Origin: Fibrisoma limi BUZ 3
Lineage (GTDB): Bacteria; Bacteroidota; Bacteroidia; Cytophagales; Spirosomataceae
Length of the DNA stretch: 64,000 nt
Assembly (NCBI RefSeq): GCF_000296815.2
Contig: NZ_CAIT01000006.1
Location: forward strand, 1,308,777 to 1,372,776
Direction of reading: 5' to 3'
The translations under genes and the position numbers were made by a program. Numbering within the stretch: the stretch's first letter is position 1; the number at the start of each line of letters is the position of its first letter. The notes beneath the pieces are model-generated. The model saw only the letters and a program-made list of their open reading frames with translations, made no database searches and had not been told where the DNA came from. This document shows positions 33,837 to 42,482 of this stretch, piece by piece.

Positions 33837-35810
33837 TCAGCGGTATGGAATAATCTGGGGCGCTGCGATATCAAAGTCGCGGAAGCGGAGAGCCGGAATC
33901 CCTTCAAACGCATATCGGAATTCCTGCCGGTTGTTTGGAATGTTCGGGAAATAAGACAACCGAATCTGGAAACTGTTGAACGTCAGGTTCTCGTTCCGCA
34001 GTCGGAAACCAATCCCATATCCCTGATAAAAAGGTCCTCGAAACATTGATTGATTTTTGAACGAAATTAAACCTACGTTGGCAAAGGTGATAAATGCCAC
34101 CCGAAAACCAAGAAAATTCAGTCTTGAAAAGACAATGTTCTCGTAATTCAGCAATATTCGTTTTGTTCCACGCAGAAAATCGCTGTTAATCCCGATTCCA
34201 TCAATATACGTACCAGTTGAGGTACCGCCACTCAGCGATATGAATTCGTCGGAAAACCGGTTGATGCCTCTGGTAAAGCGGGCATTGACGAAATGGCGCA
34301 TATTACCCATCGGGCTCATGTGCAGTGGACTGAAATAATTTGACTCCAGCGACAGAATTCCCTGTTCAAGGCCTGTCGTACGACTGAATCCCCCCAGACT
34401 CGTCAGGGCGTAGAGGTACCCAACGTTTTTAAAGTACCGTCCGTACGAAAAATTCAGACCGGTGTACATCCGTCTACCCAGTTCAGCATTATCTACGCCC
34501 CCCACAATCGAAACCAGCCCCCCCACCGGTACGTCTTCGGTGCGGCCAAAACCATAAATCAGTACGTCGCGGACGTATTTGCGGAGCGAAAACCCAACGC
34601 TTACCAGCGTGGTCCGGCTATCCTGGTACAGTTGGTTGGTATCGGCCGTTACGGTCGGGCGTTGATTGTAGTCATAATTGGTCTTTCGCAGGGCCACAAT
34701 CAACCGTGCCCGGCCTTTCTCCTCGGTATTCCGGCGGCTGTAGAACATCCGAAACGATCGGCCGATCCATATATCACTGTACGTGTACGACAGCGGCACA
34801 AGCTGAATGCTGTCGTTGCGATCGAAAACCCGGTTGTTGATGCGGAAATGACTCAACTCGAGCGAACCGGCGTATTTGGTATCGGGCGTCAGAAAAGGCC
34901 TGAAAAGTCGGGCCGATGCCTGCTTACGGTCGCGCAGGTAGATGAAATCGGCCTGTGCCGTCAGGAAAGTCTTACCGATGAACGGGACGGTATAACGCCC
35001 CTGGTATTCGAGTTTCTGCCGCGGGTCCCGACCGTTGTACGCAACCTGACTGAATAGCTGGTGCCCCAGTCCCCGGAAATTTCGCTGCTCAAACCCGACA
35101 CTGAACCGATCCAGCCCGCCCACACTACCATTAGGTTGCAGCGACCAGACATCCTGCGTAATTACGTATACATCGACGAACTGCCGGCTCCCGTCGCGGG
35201 GCACCACCAGAATCCGGGCGTCGTGGAAGATCGCCGTGTTCCGCAGTAGCCGTTCGTTGTCGCGCAGTACGGTCGGGTCGACGGTGTCGCCTTCCTTGAA
35301 CAGCAGGTATGACCGGCGGATAACGCCCTCGCGGGTATTTGTGTGCAGGCTGTTACCAACTCGTTCGACCCAGTTGTTTGTTTTGCGTAGCGTGTCGTAG
35401 ACCGATTGACCAAACACGTTGAGCCGTCTGAAGTAGATATCGCCGATGATACGCCCTTCGTACGGAAGGAACGGATTCACTTCAATCTGATTTACCTCAC
35501 CCGTTTTGATGCGGCTGTTATAGACATCGCGGAACAGGGCGTCGTAGAGCTGGCGGGTCAGCCGAAATTTGTACATGCGCTGTTTCAGGCGCGAGTAAAA
35601 AATACTGTCCCGCTGCATCAATACGCTATCGGCCACAGCCGTCGAGAGCGGGGTAGCCAGCGAATCGGTAGCTCCTTTCTGCTGATTTAGCTGCGTTGCG
35701 GATGTGTCCTGCTGCGCCCACACGCCCGTGGTAACTGCACACACCACGAACAGCCACACTGGGAGCCAGCGCAGTGGACGAATGAAGCGGTGTAGTGTCA
35801 ACGGAATCAC
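33837..35810 (-). CDS. BamA/surface-antigen-like outer-membrane beta-barrel protein
   Basis: About 657 residues if started at the GTG at 35810, giving LHRFIRPLRWLPVWLFVVCAVTTGVWAQ as signal peptide; a TTG at 35867 adds 19 residues and overlaps the GNAT gene. There is no ATG near. The middle (INQIEVNPFLPYEGRIIGDIYFRRLNVFG) looks like POTRA-type repeats, and the C-terminal half has the alternating strands of a barrel ending in aromatic residues. Probably inserted in the outer membrane; substrate or partner unknown. Last in a minus-strand pair with GNAT. Confidence 0.75.
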   Translation of the reverse strand: MIPLTLHRFIRPLRWLPVWLFVVCAVTTGVWAQQDTSATQLNQQKGATDSLATPLSTAVADSVLMQRDSIFYSRLKQRMYKFRLTRQLYDALFRDVYNSRIKTGEVNQIEVNPFLPYEGRIIGDIYFRRLNVFGQSVYDTLRKTNNWVERVGNSLHTNTREGVIRRSYLLFKEGDTVDPTVLRDNERLLRNTAIFHDARILVVPRDGSRQFVDVYVITQDVWSLQPNGSVGGLDRFSVGFEQRNFRGLGHQLFSQVAYNGRDPRQKLEYQGRYTVPFIGKTFLTAQADFIYLRDRKQASARLFRPFLTPDTKYAGSLELSHFRINNRVFDRNDSIQLVPLSYTYSDIWIGRSFRMFYSRRNTEEKGRARLIVALRKTNYDYNQRPTVTADTNQLYQDSRTTLVSVGFSLRKYVRDVLIYGFGRTEDVPVGGLVSIVGGVDNAELGRRMYTGLNFSYGRYFKNVGYLYALTSLGGFSRTTGLEQGILSLESNYFSPLHMSPMGNMRHFVNARFTRGINRFSDEFISLSGGTSTGTYIDGIGINSDFLRGTKRILLNYENIVFSRLNFLGFRVAFITFANVGLISFKNQSMFRGPFYQGYGIGFRLRNENLTFNSFQIRLSYFPNIPNNRQEFRYAFEGIPALRFRDFDIAAPQIIPYR

Positions 35811-35845
35811 AGACAATTCGACAGCTAGAATAGCAAATGGTTTAG

Positions 35846-36370
35846 TTACAACTCTTTCAACATCCAATAGTCCCGCTGGCGCTCGGAACCAAACTGAAAA
35901 TAGTGGAAACCAAACCGCTCAAACCCTATTTTTTTATAGAACGACAGGGCGCGCTCATTACGCTCCCATACGCCCAGCCATACCACCCCGCAGGCCTGCG
36001 CCCGGGCAGTTTTCAGGCAGTGCTGCATGAGCGCCTGCCCCCGCCCCTGCCCAACATGGGCCTGAAGCAGATAGATGCGCTGAATTTCGAGTGGGTTGCA
36101 CTGCCGATAGGATTGCGGCATCTGACGCGGGGGCGCGTGGCGACGCAGTTTGGCGTAACCCATCAACTCATTATCCGCTTCGGCCAGGAGGAATGTAGCC
36201 CTGGGGTCCTGTAACTCGTGTTCGACAATGGGTAAGGTAAGCGCCTGAGCGATGTATTCGTCCACCAGTTCGGCCGGGTTATGCGGTGGCCCAAACGCTT
36301 CGCGCATGGTTTGGACCGCCAGGTCGGTAAGCTGGGGAGCATCAGTCAGTTCAGCCAGTCGTATGTTCAT
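35846..36370 (-). CDS. GNAT-family N-acetyltransferase
   Basis: 174 residues. The acetyl-CoA site is seen as IYLLQAHVGQGRGQALMQ near residue 100 (Q/RxxGxG/A pattern), then WLGVWERNERALSFYKKIGFERFG, the motif B typical of the fold. Acceptor molecule unknown. It lies just upstream of the outer-membrane gene on the same strand. Confidence 0.88.
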   Translation of the reverse strand: MNIRLAELTDAPQLTDLAVQTMREAFGPPHNPAELVDEYIAQALTLPIVEHELQDPRATFLLAEADNELMGYAKLRRHAPPRQMPQSYRQCNPLEIQRIYLLQAHVGQGRGQALMQHCLKTARAQACGVVWLGVWERNERALSFYKKIGFERFGFHYFQFGSERQRDYWMLKEL

Positions 36371-36420
36371 AGGCAGTGGTCAGTAACTCACTAATATAAC
36401 TTAAAAACCGGCATCTGCGC

Positions 36421-36428
36421 TATTTTTG
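36421..36428 (+). promoter_or_regulatory. -7 element TATTTTTG for the Maf gene
   Basis: Fits TAnnTTTG, 19 bases before the ATG at 36448. Confidence 0.5.
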
Positions 36429-36447
36429 CGTCTCGCTTCCATACGCT

Positions 36448-37023
36448 ATGTTTTCATTACGTTACCCGCTGGTACTGGCGTCGGGGTCACCCCGGCGCAA
36501 ACAACTCCTCACCGACACCGGATTTTCGTTCACCATCGAAACCAGACCCACCGATGAGTTTTTTCCCGCCGATATGCCCGTCGAGGACGTAGCCGAGTAC
36601 CTGGCCCGCCAGAAAGCCGACCAGTTTCGGGCTGATCTGGGCGACCGACTCGTTCTTTGCGCCGATACGGTGGTCATTCTGGATAACCAGATTCTGAATA
36701 AACCCGCCGATGCTGACGATGCCTACCGGATGCTACGGAGCCTCGCGGGGCGGTCGCACCGCGTCCGGACGGGTGTCTGCCTGCTGGCCCCGGATGCAAT
36801 GCTATCCTTTACGGATGAAACGACTGTTTGGTTTGCCGACCTGACCGATGCCGAAATTGATTACTACATCCGTGTGTGCCGTCCATTCGATAAAGCCGGG
36901 TCCTACGGGGCGCAGGACTTTGTCGGGCTCGTGGGCATTTCGCGGCTCGAAGGCTCGTTTTATACCGTTATGGGTCTGCCCACGCACCGGGTGTATCAGG
37001 TCCTGAAGCGGTACGCTCTTTAG
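36448..37023 (+). CDS. Maf-family nucleoside triphosphate pyrophosphatase
   Basis: 191 residues. Hydrolyses non-canonical or pyrimidine NTPs to NMPs, guarding against misincorporation. Family marks: LASGSPRRKQLL at the start, VLCADTVVILD near residue 70 and GSYGAQDFVGL. Full family length, Maf/YhdE-like. Own promoter; alone in orientation with the amylase 96 bases downstream. Confidence 0.92.
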   Translation: MFSLRYPLVLASGSPRRKQLLTDTGFSFTIETRPTDEFFPADMPVEDVAEYLARQKADQFRADLGDRLVLCADTVVILDNQILNKPADADDAYRMLRSLAGRSHRVRTGVCLLAPDAMLSFTDETTVWFADLTDAEIDYYIRVCRPFDKAGSYGAQDFVGLVGISRLEGSFYTVMGLPTHRVYQVLKRYAL

Positions 37024-37119
37024 TCCGGGCAGCTCGAAAATTGCCATCAGGCAGGGTCGTAACCAGGCGGCTGTATATTACAAAAAAGCGTATATTTAGC
37101 ACTATTTTCACAACAGACT

Positions 37120-39945
37120 ATGCGCTTTTTATACGTTATTGCCTTCTTTTTCCTTATTCCGGCCTTGTCGGCTGTTGGTCAGGCCGTTACGACTCAACCT
37201 GCTTTCCCGACCGCCGACGCGGAAGTAACCTTGATTTTTGACGTTTCTCAGGCCAAAGACGGCCGCGCCAGGGGGCTGCTGGGGAAAACCGACGATGTGT
37301 ACCTCTGGTCGGGGGCAGGCAGCACCGAAACCGGCAACGCGTTCGAGTTTCAGCCGGCCGGGCAGACTGATTTTGCCAAACCCTTCGCGCCCGGCAAAAT
37401 GACCTCGCTGGGCAACAACAAGTGGCAGATCAAACTTACTCCCCGGACGTACTTCGGAGTGCCGTCCGGGACGCCCATCCGCCGACTGGGTGTGCTGCTG
37501 AAAAGTGGCGACGGCAAAGCGCAGACGGAGGATCTATTCGTACGGATTTACGACGGTCGGCTCAGCCTCTCGCGCCTGGAACCTGCAAGCAAGGACTTTT
37601 TCATTGCCGCCAATACGTCGCTGCCCGTTCGGTTTACGGCATCCCAGCGGGCCTCATTATCCGTTTTACTGGATGGCCAGTCCGTTGCGTCGGCCTTAGA
37701 CCGGGATACGCTCCGCGCCACCATCAACACCGGCACACAGACGGGGGTGAAACGTACCGTGATCTGCCGTGCTCAGACTACAACTTCTCCTACGGGCCAG
37801 ACGGCCGCCGACACATTCTACTTTACGGTTAGGCCGGAGCCGCCCGTCGTAGCCCTGCCGAATGGTCTGCGGGATGGTATCAACTACAGCGCCGACAACC
37901 GCGCTACGCTGGTCTTGTACGCGCCAAAGAAGAACTTCGTGTACCTCCTCGGTGAGTTCAACAACTGGACGACTGCGCCCCAGTACCTGATGAACCGGAC
38001 ACCCGACGGCAACCGGTACTGGCTGGAACTGATTAACCTGACACCCGGCCAGGAAGTGGCGTATCAGTACCTGGTCGACGGTACCATCGGCGTGGCCGAC
38101 CCCTACTCCGACAAGATTCTGGACCGCAACAACGACAAGTTCATTCCGGCGACTACGTATCCCAACCTGAAACCTTTTCCCGAGCGGGCCGTGGGCAATA
38201 CGGTTTCGGTGCTGCAACCCGCCCAAACGCCCTATGCCTTCCAGACCACGACTTTTCAGCGCCCCGATCCGAAAAGCCTGGTGGTGTACGAACTGCTGGT
38301 GCGTGATTTTGTGCAAAACCGCAACTACCAGACGCTCACCGACAGTCTGCCGTATCTGAAACGCCTGGGCATTAATACCATTGAGCTGATGCCGATTATG
38401 GAGTTTTCGGGTAACGACTCCTGGGGTTACAACCCGATCTTCTATTTCGCTCCCGACAAGGCCTACGGCACAAAAAATGACCTGAAACGGTTCATCGACG
38501 CGGCTCACAAACAGGGTATCGCCGTCGTACTCGACATGGTGCTGAACCAGGCCGACTACGAATTTCCGTACGTGAAAATGTACTGGGACGGTACGCAGCC
38601 CTCGGCCGACAACCCGTATTTCAATCAACAGGCTACGCACCCGTTCAGCGTGTTTTTCGACTTCAACCACGAAAGTACCGATACCAAAGCCCTGGTCGAT
38701 CGGGTGTGCCGCTACTGGTTACAGGAATACAAATTTGACGGTTTCCGCTTCGACCTCTCCAAAGGCTTTACGCAGAAAAACACGGGTAGCGATGTGGGAG
38801 CCTGGAGCGCCTACGACGCCAGCCGGGTAGCCATCTGGAAACGGATTTACGACCAGATCCGCTCCTACGACCCCACGGCCTACATCATTCTTGAACACTT
38901 CGCTGATAACCAGGAGGAGAAAGAACTGGCCGACTACGGCATGCTCTTCTGGGGCAATCACAACGGACAGTACCGCAATGCCGCCAAAGGCGTTACGGCC
39001 GGCAGCGACTTTTCGGGCATTTCGTTTAAAGCCCGCAACTGGCAGAAACCGAACGTAGTGGGTTATATGGAAAGCCACGACGAAGAGCGCCTGCTGTTCG
39101 ATGTACGGCAGAACGGCCGCGCCCAAGGGTCGTACAACACAAAAAATCTGCCGACCGCCCTCGACCGGGCCAAGCTGGCCGCGGCCTTTTTCCTGCCGGT
39201 GCCGGGCCCCAAACTCATCTGGCAGTTTGGCGAACTGGGCTACGACGTATCCATCGACGAGAACGGCCGGACCGGCGCGAAACCCGTGCGCTGGGAGTAC
39301 CTGCGCGACCCGGACCGGTTAAAATTATTCGACGTTTATAGCGAACTGATCAAACTTAAACAGACCCAGCCGGTGTTCTCAACCGAGGACTATTCGGTTT
39401 CGTTCGATGGGCCGGTGAAGCGCCTGACCTTGCGGAGTTCTGCTGGAACAGCGTATATCATTGGCAATTTTGACGTTGTACCACAAACGGTGGAAGCGGG
39501 GCTGCTGGGATCAGGAACGTGGTACGATCATTTTTCGGGACAGGAGGTGAAGGGTATTGGCCAGAACGCCCAACTGGTGCTGCAACCGGGCGAGTTTCAT
39601 GTATTCAACACGACCAGAACCGCAGCCGCCAAACCGAATCTGGTTCCTTATACGCTCAATTTCCTGACCATTACCGGCGTCGAAGCTGAACCGGTCGATG
39701 CCCTTACGATTGGCCCAAATCCGGTCCAGACCGAAGTAGCGGTTAGCCTGACCAACGGCTATCGCGGGGCCGTCGATCTGAAGCTGACCGATACAGGGGG
39801 GCGTTTACTTCGCTCGTGGCAGGCAATCAAAGCGGGGAGTCAATGGCACCAAACGCTCACGATCGATACGTTGCCGACGGGGCTTTATTTTCTGCGCATC
39901 CAGCAGGGTGACCGACAGATTATCAGAAAATTAGTAAAATTATAG
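37120..39945 (+). CDS. GH13 alpha-amylase-family enzyme with type IX secretion C-terminal domain
   Basis: 941 residues. Signal peptide 1-21 (ends SAVGQ). About 22-240 are beta-sandwich domains of the SusE/CBM-like type. Residues about 255-350 are a CBM48-like module (NFVYLLGEFNNWTTAPQYLM). The GH13 barrel carries FDGFRFDLSKG (nucleophile Asp near 545), IILEHF (acid/base Glu near 589) and ESHDEER (near 651). The C-terminus from about 865 (LTIGPNPVQTEVAVSL ... GLYFLRIQQGDRQIIRKLVKL-type ending) is a T9SS sorting domain, so the enzyme reaches the cell surface. It opens the starch locus. Confidence 0.92.
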   Translation: MRFLYVIAFFFLIPALSAVGQAVTTQPAFPTADAEVTLIFDVSQAKDGRARGLLGKTDDVYLWSGAGSTETGNAFEFQPAGQTDFAKPFAPGKMTSLGNNKWQIKLTPRTYFGVPSGTPIRRLGVLLKSGDGKAQTEDLFVRIYDGRLSLSRLEPASKDFFIAANTSLPVRFTASQRASLSVLLDGQSVASALDRDTLRATINTGTQTGVKRTVICRAQTTTSPTGQTAADTFYFTVRPEPPVVALPNGLRDGINYSADNRATLVLYAPKKNFVYLLGEFNNWTTAPQYLMNRTPDGNRYWLELINLTPGQEVAYQYLVDGTIGVADPYSDKILDRNNDKFIPATTYPNLKPFPERAVGNTVSVLQPAQTPYAFQTTTFQRPDPKSLVVYELLVRDFVQNRNYQTLTDSLPYLKRLGINTIELMPIMEFSGNDSWGYNPIFYFAPDKAYGTKNDLKRFIDAAHKQGIAVVLDMVLNQADYEFPYVKMYWDGTQPSADNPYFNQQATHPFSVFFDFNHESTDTKALVDRVCRYWLQEYKFDGFRFDLSKGFTQKNTGSDVGAWSAYDASRVAIWKRIYDQIRSYDPTAYIILEHFADNQEEKELADYGMLFWGNHNGQYRNAAKGVTAGSDFSGISFKARNWQKPNVVGYMESHDEERLLFDVRQNGRAQGSYNTKNLPTALDRAKLAAAFFLPVPGPKLIWQFGELGYDVSIDENGRTGAKPVRWEYLRDPDRLKLFDVYSELIKLKQTQPVFSTEDYSVSFDGPVKRLTLRSSAGTAYIIGNFDVVPQTVEAGLLGSGTWYDHFSGQEVKGIGQNAQLVLQPGEFHVFNTTRTAAAKPNLVPYTLNFLTITGVEAEPVDALTIGPNPVQTEVAVSLTNGYRGAVDLKLTDTGGRLLRSWQAIKAGSQWHQTLTIDTLPTGLYFLRIQQGDRQIIRKLVKL

Positions 39946-40004
39946 TGCCGCTTGTGGTGTGAGGTTCGGCTGACCTGCCCCAAGCGCACCAACGTTATTG
40001 CGGA

Positions 40005-41939
40005 ATGAAGATTTTTTTCAATACGGTTCTCTTTTGGGTGTTGGCTGCGCTGACAAGCCAGGCCCAGATACGGGTGGAAGTCACCCACACCCCTCCGCTT
40101 ACGCCGGCGGGTAAAGGACTGTATATAGCGGGAGAATTCAACAACTGGGACCCCGGCGATGCCAGGTATAAGCTACAGAAGCAGCCCAACGGCTCCTTTG
40201 TGGTTAATTTGCCTGACTCCCTCATGCATTTTGAATACAAGTTCACGCAGGGAAGCTGGGCGCTGGGCGAAGGCGACAGCAGAGGTGGTAAAATAGCCAA
40301 CCGGGTATACGACCGGGCGAGATTGAGCAACACACCGGGCGTCGACCCGAAGCGGATCCGGACCACAATTGCCGGCTGGGAACAGCAACTGGGCTACCGG
40401 TTCGTCGTGACGGATGTGCCGACCAACACCCCCCACGACGCACAACTGTTTATTACTGGCAATTTCACCAACTGGAACCCCGGCAATCCGGACTATCGGT
40501 TGCAGAAACAGCCTGATGGTACCTATGCCGTTACGGTCTATTCCAACGCTGACCGGCTTGAGTATAAGTTCACGCGGGGTAACTGGAATTCGGTCGAAGG
40601 ACGCGAAGTAGGTAAAGCCCGACCGAATCGGGTCGTGTACCGTAAAGACATCGCCAACGAACAGCCGATTGATGTACGCATCATCAGTTGGGAAGATCTG
40701 ACAGGTACGTTCAACTTCTACTCGATCTACGACCTGCTGATGCTGTTTTCCTGCTTCCAGGGACTGCTCCTGCTTGTCGCCATCCCAACAATTCAGAATT
40801 ACAACTGGCAGGCCAATCGCCGGCTGGTGTTGCTGCTGGGCATTACGTCGGTCCTGATGGGCGTTCGGGTGATCAGTGGTTTCCGCGACGTAGCGCAGTC
40901 TTATACCAAACTGTTGCTGGTGCCGGATTTTATCTGGTTCACCTATGCCCCCCTGTTTTACTTTTACATCCGTAAGCTACTGTTCAATCAGGATCGTCCC
41001 GCACGGGGCTGGCAGTATCATTATTTGCCGGCCATCATACAACTGCTGGCATATCTGCCTTATTTCCTGATGGAGAGCAAGGTGTTTCAGCTCAAGGTAG
41101 TAAACCAGTCCTGGGACCTTCAGGCGCTCTTTCTGGGCTTTGGTTTCCTGGCGCTGCTCTTTAATCTTCGCTACTGGCTTATGTGCCGGAAGCTGATTCG
41201 GGCCTATAAAGAACAGTACCAGACGAGCTATTCCTACGAGCAGAATCTGCAATACCTCGCCAGCGTGCTGAATATCCAGGCCATTTGTCTAACCCTGTGG
41301 GCGTTTATGTACGTCATTGTGGGCTTTAGCCGGGTCGTTGACTTCGACGTGCTGTCCATTGCCGAGCGGAATGTAGATGCCATCTGGCTGGTTTTCTCGA
41401 CCATTACGTACTTCCTGGGCTATGTCGCTATTCACCAGCCGGAGATTTTCAAACTGCCGGAGCCGCTACCGATCGGGTTGTTTGAGCAGGCGGAGCCGCT
41501 GCCGGTCGTTCCAGCGCCGGTTCAACCAGTGGCTGAGATTCCCGAAAAGCCCGCTTCCACCCCGCTGGCTCCCCCAGAGCCGGTTCCCGATGAAGACATT
41601 CAGCCGCTGAAGGAACAGGTCGAAGCGTATATGAAGCGGCACAAGCCGTACACGAACCCGAACCTGACGATTCACGAACTGGCCACAAAGCTGAAGCTTC
41701 AGCCGCACGTGCTGTCAAGGGTGATCAACGACGGCTTCGAAAAAAACTTCTTCGACTTCATTAACTACTACCGGGTGGAGGAACTGAAGAAGCGAATGGA
41801 CGATCCGCGCTTCCGCAACTACACACTGTTGAGTCTGGCCTTCGAGGTGGGATTTAATTCCAAAACGGCCTTCAACCGGGCCTTCAAGAAGCTTACGCAG
41901 CAGACCCCCAGCGAATACTTCAACTACGTGCGCGAGTAG
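40005..41939 (+). CDS. Membrane-embedded AraC-family regulator with two periplasmic starch-binding-like domains
   Basis: 644 residues. Signal peptide 1-20. Two tandem CBM20/48-like modules follow: LYIAGEFNNWDPGDARYKLQ (about 22-115) and LFITGNFTNWNPGNPDYRLQ (about 140-225), both ending in EYKFT-GxW. Seven predicted membrane helices run about 238-495, then a Pro-rich linker, then a C-terminal AraC-type double helix-turn-helix (from LTIHELATKLKLQPHVLSRV to SLAFEVGFNSKTAFNRAFK). It resembles SusR in idea but not in layout. It sits directly after the amylase and before susC, so it probably senses alpha-glucan in the periplasm and controls the locus. Confidence 0.88.
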   Translation: MKIFFNTVLFWVLAALTSQAQIRVEVTHTPPLTPAGKGLYIAGEFNNWDPGDARYKLQKQPNGSFVVNLPDSLMHFEYKFTQGSWALGEGDSRGGKIANRVYDRARLSNTPGVDPKRIRTTIAGWEQQLGYRFVVTDVPTNTPHDAQLFITGNFTNWNPGNPDYRLQKQPDGTYAVTVYSNADRLEYKFTRGNWNSVEGREVGKARPNRVVYRKDIANEQPIDVRIISWEDLTGTFNFYSIYDLLMLFSCFQGLLLLVAIPTIQNYNWQANRRLVLLLGITSVLMGVRVISGFRDVAQSYTKLLLVPDFIWFTYAPLFYFYIRKLLFNQDRPARGWQYHYLPAIIQLLAYLPYFLMESKVFQLKVVNQSWDLQALFLGFGFLALLFNLRYWLMCRKLIRAYKEQYQTSYSYEQNLQYLASVLNIQAICLTLWAFMYVIVGFSRVVDFDVLSIAERNVDAIWLVFSTITYFLGYVAIHQPEIFKLPEPLPIGLFEQAEPLPVVPAPVQPVAEIPEKPASTPLAPPEPVPDEDIQPLKEQVEAYMKRHKPYTNPNLTIHELATKLKLQPHVLSRVINDGFEKNFFDFINYYRVEELKKRMDDPRFRNYTLLSLAFEVGFNSKTAFNRAFKKLTQQTPSEYFNYVRE

Positions 41940-41967
41940 GGTTTCCGTTCATCGAGGCCATGTGTGA

Positions 41968-41989
41968 GGTCAGGTTCTCAAACCTGACC
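41968..41989. repeat. Hairpin GGTCAGGTT-CTCA-AACCTGACC
   Basis: Perfect 9-bp arms with a 4-base loop. Same GGTTCTCAAACC core as 55033, and related to 13047 and 52804 (family B). Confidence 0.7.
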
Positions 41990-42068
41990 GGCCGGCCAGC
42001 AGGTTGTCCGTTACAAGATTAAAAGAGCACAACATTCATACCGGTTTCACACTGGTACTCTGTTTTGT

Positions 42069-42149
42069 ACCCCAACCCCTGAAGGGGCTTAGCGCTGCTA
42101 ATCTCAGAGGTCGAGTTAAGCAACGCTAAGCCCCTTCAGGGTTTGGGGT
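42069..42149. repeat. 26-bp inverted repeat upstream of susC
   Basis: 42069-42094 pairs with 42124-42149 with one mismatch (contains CTGAAGGGGCTTAGCG), loop 29 bases. No T-run; not an ordinary terminator. Confidence 0.8.
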
Positions 42150-42255
42150 TATGATACGAAAGGCAATTTCAACGTAGTATCCCAGTCGGCCGCGACCAGC
42201 CCCAACCCGCCCGTCATTCGCGTACAAAACCATTAATTTTTTAGCTTTTTCAATG

Positions 42256-42292
42256 ACTTATGGTGCCATTTTGTGAAAATGGCACCATAAGT
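42256..42292. repeat. 17-bp perfect hairpin upstream of susC
   Basis: 42256-42272 and 42276-42292 are exact complements (ACTTATGGTGCCATTTT) with loop GTG. Position between the regulator gene and the susC promoter. Confidence 0.8.
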
Positions 42293-42400
42293 TACCGACG
42301 TACTACATTGATACTCAAGGCTTATTTTAACAAAAATTAACAATCGGGGCCCATCTCCACTCCGGGGGCAAAGTGGGACGACCGGCGTTCCGCAACCTGG

Positions 42401-42408
42401 TACTTTTG
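42401..42408 (+). promoter_or_regulatory. -7 element TACTTTTG for susCDE
   Basis: Fits TAnnTTTG, 75 bases before the susC ATG. The 540-base region from 41940 holds only this and the three hairpins; no gene was found. Confidence 0.5.
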
Positions 42409-42482
42409 TCAGAAATAGTTGACTGGCTTAACTGTCTGATTCAACTCAACTTACTGATTAAATCAATTTTCTAACCAAACTC

